From: Sphingobium sp. TKS
GTDB taxonomy: Bacteria; Pseudomonadota; Alphaproteobacteria; Sphingomonadales; Sphingomonadaceae
Reading direction: 5' to 3'
Assembly (NCBI RefSeq): GCF_001563265.1
Contig: NZ_CP005083.1
Span: forward strand, 1,863,001-1,927,000
DNA length: 64,000 nt
The notes beneath the pieces are model-generated. The model worked only from the letters and a program-made list of their open reading frames with translations, was not told the DNA's origin and did no database searches. Position numbers and translations under genes: made by a program. This document shows, piece after piece, positions 54,513 through 63,696 of the stretch (positions are counted from its first letter, which is position 1; each line of letters begins with the position of its first letter).

Positions 54513-54953
54513 ATGAACGGATGCGACGAAGCGGCGGCGAAGGCGCTGATCCAGTCTCTTGGCCTGTTGCCTCATCCCGAAGGAGGATGGTTTCGGGAAA
54601 GCTGGCGGGCGGCGGCCAAGCCGGGCGAGCGGGCTGCGGGTACGGCAATCTATTTCCTGTTGGAAGCGCATCAGCGTTCGCATTGGCATAGGGTCGATGC
54701 CGATGAACATTGGTTCTGGCATGCCGGGGCGCCGCTGACCTTTTCCATCGCTCCGGAGGACGGGCCGGTAAGGGATTGGCTGCTGGGCGGCGATGTGCTG
54801 GCGGGGCAGCAGCCCCAAGGGTTGGTTCCGGCGCATCATTGGCAGGCGGCCCGGCCCATGGGCGGCTGGACATTGGTGAGTTGCACCGTGGTTCCAGGCT
54901 TTGAATTTTCGGGCTTTACCCTGGCGCCCGAAGGGTGGTCGCCGGGCGGCTGA
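54513..54953 (+). CDS. Cupin superfamily protein (DUF985)
   Basis: A 146-residue cupin of the DUF985 type: LGLLPHPEGGWFRESWRA, GTAIYFLLEAHQRSHWHRVDADEHWFWHAGAPL with the HWHR and E of the metal site, and VPGFEFSGFTLAP at the end. It may be an epimerase or isomerase on sugars; the function is not established. ATG 54513 is preferred over GTG 54510 on spacing to AAGG. Confidence 0.9.
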   Translation: MNGCDEAAAKALIQSLGLLPHPEGGWFRESWRAAAKPGERAAGTAIYFLLEAHQRSHWHRVDADEHWFWHAGAPLTFSIAPEDGPVRDWLLGGDVLAGQQPQGLVPAHHWQAARPMGGWTLVSCTVVPGFEFSGFTLAPEGWSPGG

Positions 54954-54968
54954 ATCGCCATGAAAAAA

Positions 54969-54987
54969 TTATCCACATTTATCCACA
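54969..54987. promoter_or_regulatory. Two perfect tandem DnaA boxes
   Basis: TTATCCACA at 54969-54977 and again at 54979-54987, both in the same direction and 10 bases apart, about one helical turn. Both match the strict DnaA consensus. They follow the cupin gene directly. Confidence 0.7.
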
Positions 54988-55381
54988 GCTTTAGGGGCAA
55001 TCCGTCTTCTAGGTGCAAGATTCCGCTTTGAACGACTCGCTTTTGGTGAGAGCATCTTCTTATCGGAAAGGACGGGAGACAGAGGAATCTGAATGCCAAA
55101 GTCAGTGAGAAATCAGTGACTTGAAGGACTTTTCGAGCGTCGGGAAAGAAGCATGGACCGGAAGGAAAATGTGGAAAGCCGATGGTTCTCAATAGACGAT
55201 GCTGTGCACGCGCGTGAGTGAACGTCGGGTATCGAATAAAGAGAACAGGCTGCGCGAGAACGGCCGACCGGCCGGGCAAACGGAGCCGACACGATAGGAA
55301 AACCTTGGAGGCAGACCTATCGCGCGCCGAGTCCGATGATCGCATCTTGAAAGAGAAGCGGATCGAGAGACACGACGGAAG

Positions 55382-55413
55382 TGGGGACCGGCAGAAATGT
55401 CGGCCCCCATTTT
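55382..55413 (+). terminator. Tetraloop hairpin terminator
   Basis: TGGGGACCGGCA, loop GAAA, TGTCGGCCCCCA: a 12-pair stem with one mismatch and one G-T pair, then ATTTTG. The T-run is on the plus strand, where no protein gene ends nearby, which hints at a non-coding transcript. Confidence 0.5.
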
Positions 55414-55437
55414 GCGTTGGGGGGCATCGGGATTTGC

Positions 55438-55818
55438 TCAGGCCCGGTATCGCAAGATCCAGAGACCGGCCAAAAATGACATGCCCAGCCAGAACAGGAT
55501 GATCAGCGCCATCGCGGTCCGGCTTTTCGGGCGGTCCGCTTTGCTGCGCGCCTGGAGACGGAATTCGGCCATCAGCGCGGGCGGGATGAGACGGATCGCC
55601 AGGGCTATGCCCAAGGGAAGGATGATCAGGTCGTCCAGATAGCCCAGGACCGGGATGAAGTCCGGAATGAGGTCGATCGGGCTGAGCGCGAAGCCGGCGA
55701 CGCTGGCTGCCACCAGCTTGGCGATAAAAGGCGTGCGACTGTCGCGGGCGGCAAGCCACAGGGCGATGATGTCGACCTTCAGCGCGCTGGCCCAGCTTTT
55801 TAGACGTTGAAATGCCAT
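55438..55818 (-). CDS. YkvA family (DUF1232) membrane protein
   Basis: A 126-residue protein with the DUF1232 core SRTPFIAKLVAASVAGFALSPIDLIPDFIPVLGYLDDLIILPLG. This core forms two helices around the SPIDLIPD turn. A C-terminal helix TAMALIILFWLGMSFLAGLWIL completes it. Function of the family is not known. Confidence 0.9.
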   Translation of the reverse strand: MAFQRLKSWASALKVDIIALWLAARDSRTPFIAKLVAASVAGFALSPIDLIPDFIPVLGYLDDLIILPLGIALAIRLIPPALMAEFRLQARSKADRPKSRTAMALIILFWLGMSFLAGLWILRYRA

Positions 55819-55867
55819 CTGCCGATTTTAGGTGCAAAGGACCGTGCCGCAAGGGCACTGGCCGATA

Positions 55868-55942
<75 letters not shown>

Positions 55943-55971
55943 CCATCGTTCTGACGGGGAGCGCCTTACTA

Positions 55972-56832
55972 TCAGATGATGCCGAACGTCCAGCCCTCTG
56001 TTGCTGCGATTTTTTCGTCGAGGTGCGCGGGTGTCCACAGGCTCGGGCGGGGCGCCGCGCGACGGAGCCAAGCGGCGGTGAGGATCGCGTCGGCGCCGTG
56101 ATCGTCCGGGGGCGGGCCTTCATGCGGCTGCGATTCGACGGCGAGCAGCGCGTCGTTCAGCGCGGCGAGGCTTCGCATCTTGGCCTTGCCCTTGGGACGC
56201 CCGGCGGCGCGCGCGGCTATGCTGGTGTAGATTTCAATGACCAGCGAGCCATTTTGAGGCGGCGGGTCGAACGGCCAGACCGGGACATGGGCGTGGACAT
56301 GGTGGAGCAGGCGCATGCCTGCAAAGCTCGCCTTGGCGACCTGCGCCGCGCCGATGGCGTCGTAGACCGTGGAGGGCTTGCCTCCGCCCCGCACGTTATA
56401 ATGCGCTTCGCAGGCGCGGTTGTGCATATAGTCGGCCTTGATGCCATCGGCCTTGCCGAAATAGAAATGGCGGCGGTGGGTGCGTTCGAGCAGGCTGGCG
56501 GCGCCCAGATCCTCATCATCGCAGACACTGTCGACATAGGCCCAGAAGGCGGGGCCGGTGATGGGGACTGGATCGCCGGGCAGATAGCTTTGGCGGGCGA
56601 TATAGGGCGGAGCGAAGCTGAAATCGAAGCCGAAGAGGGTGGGCGCTTCGCTGGCCGTTCGGATGAGCCATGCCGCCACGGCCTGACGCGACCAGAAGCC
56701 GCCGCCTTCGGGATGCTGGAGCAGGGGAACCTCGTCGCCCGCTTCGCAGAGGGCGATGGCTATGCCCTTGTGGCGGGCACCTTTGGCCCCGGACCAGTCG
56801 ATGACGGCATAGCGGGCAAAACTGGGCGTCAT
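55972..56832 (-). CDS. Conserved protein with RNase-H-like start (DUF429-like)
   Basis: A 286-residue protein. It begins RYAVIDWSGAKGARHKGIAIAL, like the DUF429 group of predicted RNase-H-fold proteins. The middle has LFGFDFSFAPPYI and ERTHRRHFYFGKADGIKADYMH; the end DDHGADAILTAAWLRR is also typical of that group. The start ATG overlaps the rarA stop (ATGA). No activity is known to me. Confidence 0.7.
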   Translation of the reverse strand: MTPSFARYAVIDWSGAKGARHKGIAIALCEAGDEVPLLQHPEGGGFWSRQAVAAWLIRTASEAPTLFGFDFSFAPPYIARQSYLPGDPVPITGPAFWAYVDSVCDDEDLGAASLLERTHRRHFYFGKADGIKADYMHNRACEAHYNVRGGGKPSTVYDAIGAAQVAKASFAGMRLLHHVHAHVPVWPFDPPPQNGSLVIEIYTSIAARAAGRPKGKAKMRSLAALNDALLAVESQPHEGPPPDDHGADAILTAAWLRRAAPRPSLWTPAHLDEKIAATEGWTFGII

Positions 56833-58142
56833 TGCTGACGGCGTTCGGCTCTCAAGCGGTCCCAATAGGCCAAACGCTCTGCAATGCGCGCTTCGAATCC
56901 GCGTTCGGTGGGGGCGTAGAAGCTTTGGGGCTGCATTTCTTCCGGCCAATAATTGTCGCCGGAAAAGCCGTCCGCCGCGTCATGGTCATAGTGATAGCCT
57001 TGGCCATAGCCGATGGTCTTCATAAGCTTCGTTGGTGCGTTCAGGATATTTTGCGGCGGCATCAGCGAGCCGGTTTCGCGGGCGGACTTCCAGGCGGACT
57101 TCATGGCGCTGTAAGCGGCGTTGGATTTGGGCGCGGTGGCGCAATAGAGACAGGCCTGGACGATGGCGAGTTCGCCTTCCGGGGAACCGAGGAACTCATA
57201 ACTGTCCTTGGCGGCCAGGCACTGGACGACGGCCTGCGGGTCGGCAAGGCTGATATCCTCCACGGCGAAGCGGACGAGGCGGCGCAGGACGTAGAGCGGT
57301 TCCTCGCCTGCGGTCAGCATGCGGGCGAGATAATAGAGCGCGGCTTGCGGGTCGGAGCCGCGCAGGCTTTTGTGCAGCGCGGAGATCAGGTTGTAATGGC
57401 CCTCGCGGTCCTTGTCATAGACGGCGACGCGGCGGTGGAGCAGGGCGGAAAGGCCCGCCGGATCGAGCGGCTCTGGTATGTCAATGGAATAAAGGGTTTC
57501 GACCTGGTTGAGCAGGAAGCGTCCGTCACCGTCGGCGCTGGCCAGCAGGGCATCCCGGGCGGCCGGATCGAGCGGGAGCGGGCGGCCGGTCAGGGCCACG
57601 GCGCGGTCGAGCAATTGTTCCAGAGCGCTGGCGTCCAACCGGCGTAGGATCAGCACTTGCGCGCGGGAAAGAAGCGCGGCGTTAAGTTCGAAGCTAGGGT
57701 TCTCCGTGGTCGCGCCGACCAGGGTGACGGTGCCGTCCTCCACGAAGGGGAGGAAGCCGTCCTGCTGCGCGCGGTTGAAGCGGTGGATTTCGTCCACGAA
57801 GAGCAAGGTTTTTTCGCCGCGCCGGGCATATTCCTTCGCTGCGGCGAAGACCTTCTTGAGATCCGCAACACCGGAAAAGACGGCGGAGATCGGCTCGAAG
57901 CGCATGCCGACAGCGTCCGCGAGCAGGCGGGAGATGGTGGTCTTGCCCGTGCCCGGCGGTCCCCACAGGATGATCGAGGAAAGGCGGCCAGCAGCAACCA
58001 TGCGGCCGATCGCACCCTCAGGGCCGGTCAGATGATCCTGCCCCACCACATCGGCCAGGGTGCGGGGACGCAGCTTGTCCGCCAACGGGGCGTCGGCCGG
58101 AGTCGCGGTAGGGAGGTCGTCGGGAGTGAAAAGGTCAGCCAT
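56829..58142 (-). CDS. rarA: Replication-associated recombination protein A
   Basis: A 437-residue AAA+ ATPase of the RarA/MgsA/WRNIP1 family, which acts at stalled replication forks. It shows LADKLRPRTLADVVGQDHL, Walker A ILWGPPGTGKTTISRLLA, Walker B LLFVDEIHRFNRAQQDGFLP, sensor 1 GATTENPSFELNAALLSRA, and a C-terminal part with MLTAGEEPLYVLRRLVRFA and AYSAMKSAWK. It is the first gene of an operon with the DUF429-like gene. Confidence 0.95.
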   Translation of the reverse strand: MADLFTPDDLPTATPADAPLADKLRPRTLADVVGQDHLTGPEGAIGRMVAAGRLSSIILWGPPGTGKTTISRLLADAVGMRFEPISAVFSGVADLKKVFAAAKEYARRGEKTLLFVDEIHRFNRAQQDGFLPFVEDGTVTLVGATTENPSFELNAALLSRAQVLILRRLDASALEQLLDRAVALTGRPLPLDPAARDALLASADGDGRFLLNQVETLYSIDIPEPLDPAGLSALLHRRVAVYDKDREGHYNLISALHKSLRGSDPQAALYYLARMLTAGEEPLYVLRRLVRFAVEDISLADPQAVVQCLAAKDSYEFLGSPEGELAIVQACLYCATAPKSNAAYSAMKSAWKSARETGSLMPPQNILNAPTKLMKTIGYGQGYHYDHDAADGFSGDNYWPEEMQPQSFYAPTERGFEARIAERLAYWDRLRAERRQQ

Positions 58143-58204
58143 CGCCCTCGATATAGGAAGGCTTTGGCTTTCAGGAAATGAGTTTGATCAGGGAGCGCTT
58201 CTGA

Positions 58205-59383
58205 TCAGGGAACTGGGCTCGACCTTACCAATGCGCCATGTTCGCGCTGGCGGATGACCCGGACATAGGTATCGACCAGCGCCTGGTTCACCTGATCCCA
58301 GCCATAGCGCTCCGCTTCGGCCATGGCGGCTGCGCCAGCGGCGGAGCGAATGGCGGGATCGGTGCAATAGGCGGTCAGCGCATCGGCAAAGGCGGTGATC
58401 GCGCCGGGTCGGATCAGGCGGCCGGTGACGCCTTCGGTGACCAGGCTCTCGCTGCCGGTGGCGCGGGCGGCGACGGTGGGCAGGCCACAGGCCATCGCCT
58501 CCAGCGTCACATTGCCGAAGGTTTCAGTGACGCTGGGGTTGAACAACATGTCCATGCTGGCGACTGCGCGGCCAAGGTCCGGGCCTTTCTGAAAGCCGGT
58601 GAAGACGGCGTCGGGCAGGCGGTTGGCGAACCATTCGCGGGCCGGGCCTTCCCCGACGACCAGCACCTTATGGCGCACATTCTTCGCCGCCAGATGGTCG
58701 ATCGTGTCGGAAAAGACGTCGAGACCTTTTTCCATCACCAGCCTGCCGATGAAGCCGATCACGGGTTCGTCGCCTGCTATGCCAAGCGACTGGCGCCAAG
58801 CAGTGTCACGGCGGCCGGGGTTGAAGATTTCCCGGTCGATGCCGCGGGTCCAGATGCCGACATCATAGCTCATCCGCTGTTCGCGCAGCAGTTGCGCCAT
58901 CGATTCGGACGGCGCGACGATGGCGTCGCAGCGGCGATAGAAGCGGCGCAGGATCGATTCGATCAGCGGCTCCAGAAAGGCGAGGCCATAATAGCGCGGA
59001 TAGGTTTCGAAGCGGGTATGGACCGATGCGACGGCGGGCAGGCCGCGCGCGCGCGCCCAACTGATTGCGCGGTGACCGAGCGGGTCGGGACTGGAGACAT
59101 GCACCAGATTGGGGGCGAAGCGCTTGAGATCGCGGCGGACGGCGCCCGAAAGACGATAGGGAATCCGATATTCGCTGCGCCCCGGCACCGGTACGGAAGG
59201 CGTGCTGACCAGGTCGCCCGCAGGGTCGAAGGCCGGAGTATCGGTCGTGGGCGAATAGACGCGCACCGCCGCCCCCTGCCGCAGCAAATAGCCTACGAAG
59301 CGGTTGAGCGCCTGGTTCGCGCCGTCTCGCACATAATTATAATTGCCGCTGAAAAGCGCGACGCGAAGCCCCTTAACATCCAT
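58205..59383 (-). CDS. Glycosyltransferase family 4 (GT-B)
   Basis: A 392-residue GT-B enzyme: LRVALFSGNYNYVRDGANQA at the start, HVSSPDPLGHRAISWARARGLP, VASVHTRFETYPRYYGL, IGFIGRLVMEKGLDVF, and the C-terminal FNPSVTETFGNVTLEAMACGLPTVA with the two Glu of the EX7E motif. It resembles mannosyl- and sulfoquinovosyl-type transferases for glycolipids. The acceptor is unknown; a lipid anchor or glycosphingolipid role would fit a sphingomonad. Confidence 0.88.
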   Translation of the reverse strand: MDVKGLRVALFSGNYNYVRDGANQALNRFVGYLLRQGAAVRVYSPTTDTPAFDPAGDLVSTPSVPVPGRSEYRIPYRLSGAVRRDLKRFAPNLVHVSSPDPLGHRAISWARARGLPAVASVHTRFETYPRYYGLAFLEPLIESILRRFYRRCDAIVAPSESMAQLLREQRMSYDVGIWTRGIDREIFNPGRRDTAWRQSLGIAGDEPVIGFIGRLVMEKGLDVFSDTIDHLAAKNVRHKVLVVGEGPAREWFANRLPDAVFTGFQKGPDLGRAVASMDMLFNPSVTETFGNVTLEAMACGLPTVAARATGSESLVTEGVTGRLIRPGAITAFADALTAYCTDPAIRSAAGAAAMAEAERYGWDQVNQALVDTYVRVIRQREHGALVRSSPVP

Positions 59384-59506
59384 CCGCCGCCCTTAACGCA
59401 GACAATCGCAAAACCCAAGGGAACCACGACGCCATTTGGGATTTTTGCATGCCGGCAGCAGTGATGCCCGGCCGGCGCGGTTGTTCCCTATAGGAGAGAA
59501 TGCTTG

Positions 59507-59725
59507 ATGACCGAAAGCTTTCGCAAAGGAGCGAGGGTCAAGTGGAATTGGGGGCAGGGCGTCGGCCGCGGGAGAATATCCGAGCGGTTTGAACGGCATG
59601 TCGAACGCAAGATTGAAGGCGCCGTCATCCGCCGCAACGGGTCCAGCCGTAACCCGGCCTATCTGGTGACGACAGACAGCGGCAGCGAAGTGCTGAAATT
59701 GGGGTCGGAGCTTTCCCCGGCCTGA
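59507..59725 (+). CDS. DUF2945 (HVA1-type Tudor) protein
   Basis: A 72-residue protein of the DUF2945 family: FRKGARVKWNWGQGVGRGRI, then HVERKIEGAVIRRNGSSRNPAYLV, and SEVLKLGSEL. It is a small Tudor-like beta barrel of unknown role. ATG 59507 lies 9 bases after AGGAGA. Confidence 0.85.
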   Translation: MTESFRKGARVKWNWGQGVGRGRISERFERHVERKIEGAVIRRNGSSRNPAYLVTTDSGSEVLKLGSELSPA

Positions 59726-59782
59726 GGCCTTTTCCTGTCGACCGGCCTTTCCCCGCCGACGGCTTCCGTGCCAAGAAAAGCC

Positions 59783-60433
59783 ATGACCGCGCTTTCCATG
59801 ACCATCGACGCGCTGCTGACCGGCAAGCCCGTTCCTTTCCGGGATGGCGAATATAGTGCCATTGCGAAGACGCCGGTGACAGGCGCCGTGCGGATCGGCT
59901 GGCTCGGCCTTGAGGGTGACGGGGTAGCCGATACGCTGCATCATGGTGGCTGGGACAAGGCGATCCATCTCTATCCGCAGGACCATTATGACTGGTGGCG
60001 CGACCTGAAGCCGGGACATCCTCTGCTCGACGGGCCAGGCGCCTTTGGCGAGAATATCGCGTCGCATGGGATGACCGAGGCGGAAATCTGCCTGGGCGAT
60101 CGCTTCACCCTAGGCAGCGCCGTGGTGGAGGTGAGCCATGGGCGGCAACCCTGCTGGAAGCTCGACCACCGTTTCGGTGCGCGGGACGTGATGGCGACCA
60201 TCGTGAAGACGGCGCGTTGCGGCATCTACTTCCGGGTTATCCGGGAGGGACAAGCGGAAGCGGGGACGCAGATGGAATTGCTGGAGCGGCCTTTACCGGA
60301 CTGGCCGATTGCGCGGGTGTTCCGGTTGCTGATCGGTGGTGGACACAAGGCCGAGCCGGACGCGGTGCGGGCGCTGGCGGATATGCCGGTGCTGGCCGAA
60401 GCCTGGCGCGAACGGGCGCGGAAATTGGCGTGA
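59783..60433 (+). CDS. MOSC domain protein, YiiM-like
   Basis: A protein of about 216 residues. SAIAKTPVTGAVRIGWLGLEGDGVADTLHHGGWDKAIHLYP is the YiiM-type MOSC core, with conserved Cys in SHGRQPCWKLDHRFG. YiiM uses a molybdenum cofactor and reduces N-hydroxylated purines. Other starts are GTG 59768 and ATG 59798. The C-terminal 3-alpha domain ends DMPVLAEAWRERARK. Confidence 0.88.
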   Translation: MTALSMTIDALLTGKPVPFRDGEYSAIAKTPVTGAVRIGWLGLEGDGVADTLHHGGWDKAIHLYPQDHYDWWRDLKPGHPLLDGPGAFGENIASHGMTEAEICLGDRFTLGSAVVEVSHGRQPCWKLDHRFGARDVMATIVKTARCGIYFRVIREGQAEAGTQMELLERPLPDWPIARVFRLLIGGGHKAEPDAVRALADMPVLAEAWRERARKLA

Positions 60434-60477
60434 TGTTAGCGCGGCAAATTTTGGCCAATAACGCACGTTGATAATGT

Positions 60478-60558
60478 CGTCATCCCACGGAAAGCTGGGA
60501 TCTCAGGCGATAGGGCACAGCTTAGTCTCACGAGATCCCAGCTTTCGCTGGGATGACG
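60478..60558. repeat. 81-bp inverted-repeat element, copy 2
   Basis: The same length and plan as 35222-35302: ends CGTCATCCCA... and ...TGGGATGACG, inner arms around GGAAAGC and GCTTTCG, and the shared CTCAGGCGAT. Its arms match each other slightly less well than in copy 1 (a GC/CG swap near position 11). It lies between the MOSC gene and purU. Confidence 0.8.
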
Positions 60559-60606
60559 GGAATGATGTCCCACCCATCACAACCGCACCCTCCGGCTCGC
60601 TCGCTC

Positions 60607-61479
60607 CTAACGGAATACCACCGTCTTCCCGCCATTCTGAAGCACCCGCCGGTCCGCCAGCCAGCCTACTGCGCGGGCCAGCACCTGCGCTTCGATGTCC
60701 CGCCCGATCCGGATCATATCCTCCGCCGTTGCGCGATGATCGACTCGCTCCACCGCCTGCTCGATGATCGGCCCTTCATCCAGATCGGCGGTCACGAAAT
60801 GCGCCGTCGCGCCGATCAGTTTGACCCCACGTTCATGCGCCCGGTGATAGGGGCGAGCGCCCTTGAAGCCTGGCAGGAAGCTGTGGTGAATATTGACGCA
60901 GCGTCCCGCAAGCGCCTCAACCAGACCTTCCGACAGCACCTGCATGTAGCGCGCCAGGATCAGATATTCCGACTGCGTCCGCTCGAAAATGCCTAGAAGC
61001 GCTTTCTCCTGTGCCGCCTTGTCGCCATTGGGCGGCAACTCATGATAGGGGATGCCGTGCCATTCGGTGATCCGGCGCATGTCGGGATGGTTGGACACCA
61101 CGCCCATGATGTCGACCGCCAGCGTTCCGGTCTGCCAGCGATGCAGCAGGTCCGCCAGGCAATGCGACCCTTTGGACACGGCGATCAGCATGCGCGGCTT
61201 TTCCTCCGCCGCCGTCAACCGCCAGTCCATGGCGAAGCGCGTGCCGACATTGGCGAACTCCTGGCGCAGCCGCCCTGTGTCGCCCATGCGCTCGTCGGTC
61301 GCCTCGAACGCGACGCGCATGAAGAAGCGGCCTGCTTCCCGGTCGGCATATTGCTGGCTGTCGGTGATGAAGCCGCCGCGCTCCGCCAGGAACTGGCTCA
61401 CCGCAGCGACAATGCCCACCCGATCGGCACAGGCCAGAGTCAGCACCCAGGATGGAACAACCGGATCAGTCACGCGCAT
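60607..61479 (-). CDS. purU: Formyltetrahydrofolate deformylase
   Basis: A 290-residue enzyme that frees formate from 10-formyl-THF for purine synthesis and balances one-carbon units. An N-terminal ACT domain (LTLACADRVGIVAAVSQFL) is followed by the formyltransferase fold: SKGSHCLADLLHRW, GVVSNHPDM, VNIHHSFLPGFKGARPYHRA and GATAHFVTADLDEGPIIEQ with the catalytic Asn-His-Asp set. The gene order to hglS is close (53 bases). Confidence 0.95.
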   Translation of the reverse strand: MRVTDPVVPSWVLTLACADRVGIVAAVSQFLAERGGFITDSQQYADREAGRFFMRVAFEATDERMGDTGRLRQEFANVGTRFAMDWRLTAAEEKPRMLIAVSKGSHCLADLLHRWQTGTLAVDIMGVVSNHPDMRRITEWHGIPYHELPPNGDKAAQEKALLGIFERTQSEYLILARYMQVLSEGLVEALAGRCVNIHHSFLPGFKGARPYHRAHERGVKLIGATAHFVTADLDEGPIIEQAVERVDHRATAEDMIRIGRDIEAQVLARAVGWLADRRVLQNGGKTVVFR

Positions 61480-61532
61480 CTCCCCGCAAACAGGGGAACG
61501 CGTTGCCCCAAGCCTGCGCGCCGATCAACCCG

Positions 61533-62561
61533 TTACGCGCTTCCTTCGCCCTGGGCGCTGGTCATCGCGAAAATGCCTGTCGCATTGCCGGTGTCGAAGG
61601 CCAGGTCCAATCCGCCCGTCTCAGGATCGATGTCCCGGCTGATGAATTCATAGAAAGACCCTGGCACCCGGCGCAATTCATCCCCGGCAAAGAGCCGTTC
61701 CACGGTATCGGCGCGGAGGGCCGTCTGCCGCACCCGCCCAGTGCGGGAAATCTCCAGCCGATCCTTGATCGGCCAGTCCTCCGCCTTCAGCCGCTCCGCC
61801 AGCGCGGCCACATCCGCCACCCGGTCCGTCGCATGATTGAAGGCATTGCCCTCAGTCGCGATCCAGCCCGCTTCATGGGACCGGGAGAGCAGCAACTCAT
61901 AATCCTCTATGCTGGCGGGTTCATGCTGCCGGTCGAAGGCCGCGACGATCACCGGCAACGCTACCGCAGATTCTGCGAGGGAGACGGGGCGACCGTCCGC
62001 ATATTTCTCCAACACCGCCTTGGCTTCCGCGGTCAACGGATCGCGGGAGGTGCCGAACACCCGCGCCGCAACCTCGGCAAATTCCGGGTCAAAGCGGTCG
62101 ACATGCAGTTCGGACAGGAAGAATTGCGGAATGGCTTCGGGCAGATCGGCATGGCGATAGGCCCGCCCGGTCATCCGCAGCCGGTCCAGCGGATAGACCG
62201 CCGCCATCTCATAGCCCAGCGGCACCAATATGCGGGTAAAGGCCTCTTCGCCCGGCGGCAATTCGCCGGTCGGGCCTTGGGCCAGCCGCACCGTGCGCAA
62301 CGCGCCATGATCGAACACCACCTTGCCGCCTCGCGCCAGCCGGTCTTCGACATAGGCCGCGCCGCTCGGCACGCGTTCCAGCAAGTCGTGAAACAGGGCG
62401 ATGTTCATCGCCATGGCGAAGGCGGCGCGGGATATAGTGGGACCGCGCTCAGCCATTAGCGCGGGATTGATATCGAGCGCCGCCAGCGCTGCCTGCGCTG
62501 CCTCCAGACCCAATATCCTCTCCACCAGCGCGTTGATCACCGATTGACTTTCGACCGACAT
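61533..62561 (-). CDS. hglS: 2-oxoadipate dioxygenase/decarboxylase family (DUF1338)
   Basis: A 342-residue protein of the DUF1338 family. HglS of Pseudomonas converts 2-oxoadipate to 2-hydroxyglutarate in D-lysine breakdown, with iron held by two His and a Glu. Candidates are H85 (VVFDHGALRTV), the His in NAFNHATDRVAD, and the Glu in SFYEFISRD. LHVDRFDPEFAEVAARVFGTSRDPL is also characteristic. No other lysine-degradation gene is nearby, so the substrate is inferred from the family only. Confidence 0.85.
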   Translation of the reverse strand: MSVESQSVINALVERILGLEAAQAALAALDINPALMAERGPTISRAAFAMAMNIALFHDLLERVPSGAAYVEDRLARGGKVVFDHGALRTVRLAQGPTGELPPGEEAFTRILVPLGYEMAAVYPLDRLRMTGRAYRHADLPEAIPQFFLSELHVDRFDPEFAEVAARVFGTSRDPLTAEAKAVLEKYADGRPVSLAESAVALPVIVAAFDRQHEPASIEDYELLLSRSHEAGWIATEGNAFNHATDRVADVAALAERLKAEDWPIKDRLEISRTGRVRQTALRADTVERLFAGDELRRVPGSFYEFISRDIDPETGGLDLAFDTGNATGIFAMTSAQGEGSA

Positions 62562-62626
62562 GAGACGCTCCGTGCTGAAGTCCCATTATCGCATGCTTGA
62601 AATTAAATTCCAAGCTTTGGCAAGAT

Positions 62627-63649
62627 TTATATCTTCTTGGGCATGCACTCCGCGCCCGCAGCCTTGATCGCGCCGCACAGCTTGGCGGCGTCCGCATTGC
62701 TCGCAAGGGGGCCGGCCTGCAACCGCGTCACCCCGCCGCTCGTCAGTATATAGGGGTGATAGCCCGACAAGCCGCTGACCTTGGCGCTGAGCTGGCTCCA
62801 GAGCGTCCGGGCGCGCGTTTCCGCACTGAATGCGCCGATCTGCACGCGCCATCCGCCGCTGCTTGCCTTGGGCAAGGCAGGCTTGGGAGCGGTCGGCTTG
62901 ACTGCTGCCACCTTCGCGGGCGTGGGTGCGGGCTTGGGGGATGGCGCGACTTCAGGAGCCTTGGGTTTGGGCGGAGTGGAGGGCGGCAATTGCGCCGTCC
63001 GGATCGGCTTGGGCGCTTCACGCGACACGGGCGCGGACTGGCGAGACTCATCCGCCGTCAGCGCCGTCTTTTCCTGCTGGCCGATGGATCGTGCCATGGC
63101 GATGCCATCATTGCGCTGATCCTGCGGAATATATTTGTCCATCTGGCGAAGGCTTGCGGTCGCCTGCGCCAGCCCGGATTCGGACGCCCGCGTCATCAGC
63201 GCATAGGCCCGCACCCAGTTCTTTGTCGTCAGGTCGCCGTTGAACAGGGCCGTGCCGACGATATATTGGGCACGCGGCTCGCCCCGGTCTGCGGCACGCT
63301 GCAAATAAGGGAGGGCGCCCGCCCGATCGCCCTGCTGGAACATCAGCAGCCCCAGATTGTCCTCGGCGCGGCTATGACCCTGTTTCGCCGCCTTGCGATA
63401 CCAATCGATCGCGGCGGCTGGATCGGCCTTAACGCCCCGGCCCAGCTTATAGGCCTGCCCCATGTTGAACTGCGCATCGGGATCGCCGGCCTGCGCGAGC
63501 GGCTGCCAGACGGTGATGGCCTTGGCATAGTCGCCCTGCTGCCAGGCATCGACGCCCGCCTTCACATCGGCCATCGCGGCCCCGGCCAAGGCCAGTTGCG
63601 CCAGGCTCAACATCGTTCCAGCGGCCAGCACGCCCCAAATACGCCTCAT
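62627..63649 (-). CDS. Sel1/TPR-repeat protein with SPOR domain
   Basis: A 340-residue secreted protein. The signal peptide (LAAGTMLSLAQLALAGAAMA) is followed by Sel1-like repeats: GDPDAQFNMGQAYKLGRGVKA, GHSRAEDNLGLLMFQQGD and GEPRAQYIVGTALFNGD. A Pro/Lys-rich linker leads to the SPOR domain at about 265-340 (WRVQIGAFSAETRARTLW, TRLQAGPLASNADAAKLC). SPOR binds denuded glycan at the septum, so it acts in division. ATG 63649 is chosen because GGGAG lies 7 bases upstream. Confidence 0.88.
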   Translation of the reverse strand: MRRIWGVLAAGTMLSLAQLALAGAAMADVKAGVDAWQQGDYAKAITVWQPLAQAGDPDAQFNMGQAYKLGRGVKADPAAAIDWYRKAAKQGHSRAEDNLGLLMFQQGDRAGALPYLQRAADRGEPRAQYIVGTALFNGDLTTKNWVRAYALMTRASESGLAQATASLRQMDKYIPQDQRNDGIAMARSIGQQEKTALTADESRQSAPVSREAPKPIRTAQLPPSTPPKPKAPEVAPSPKPAPTPAKVAAVKPTAPKPALPKASSGGWRVQIGAFSAETRARTLWSQLSAKVSGLSGYHPYILTSGGVTRLQAGPLASNADAAKLCGAIKAAGAECMPKKI

Positions 63650-63696
63650 GCTCATGCTCCCAATGGGTTCTTGCGCGATCCTATGCCGCATCAAGG

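Larger units (their letters stand above)
54954..55437. other. Intergenic region with DnaA boxes and a possible RNA gene
   Basis: About 480 bases with no convincing protein gene. It opens with two DnaA boxes and ends with a plus-strand hairpin (both annotated). Between them are a purine-rich stretch (55055-55180) and a GC palindrome around 55262-55277. A non-coding RNA reading rightwards to the hairpin is possible but not shown. Confidence 0.5.
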
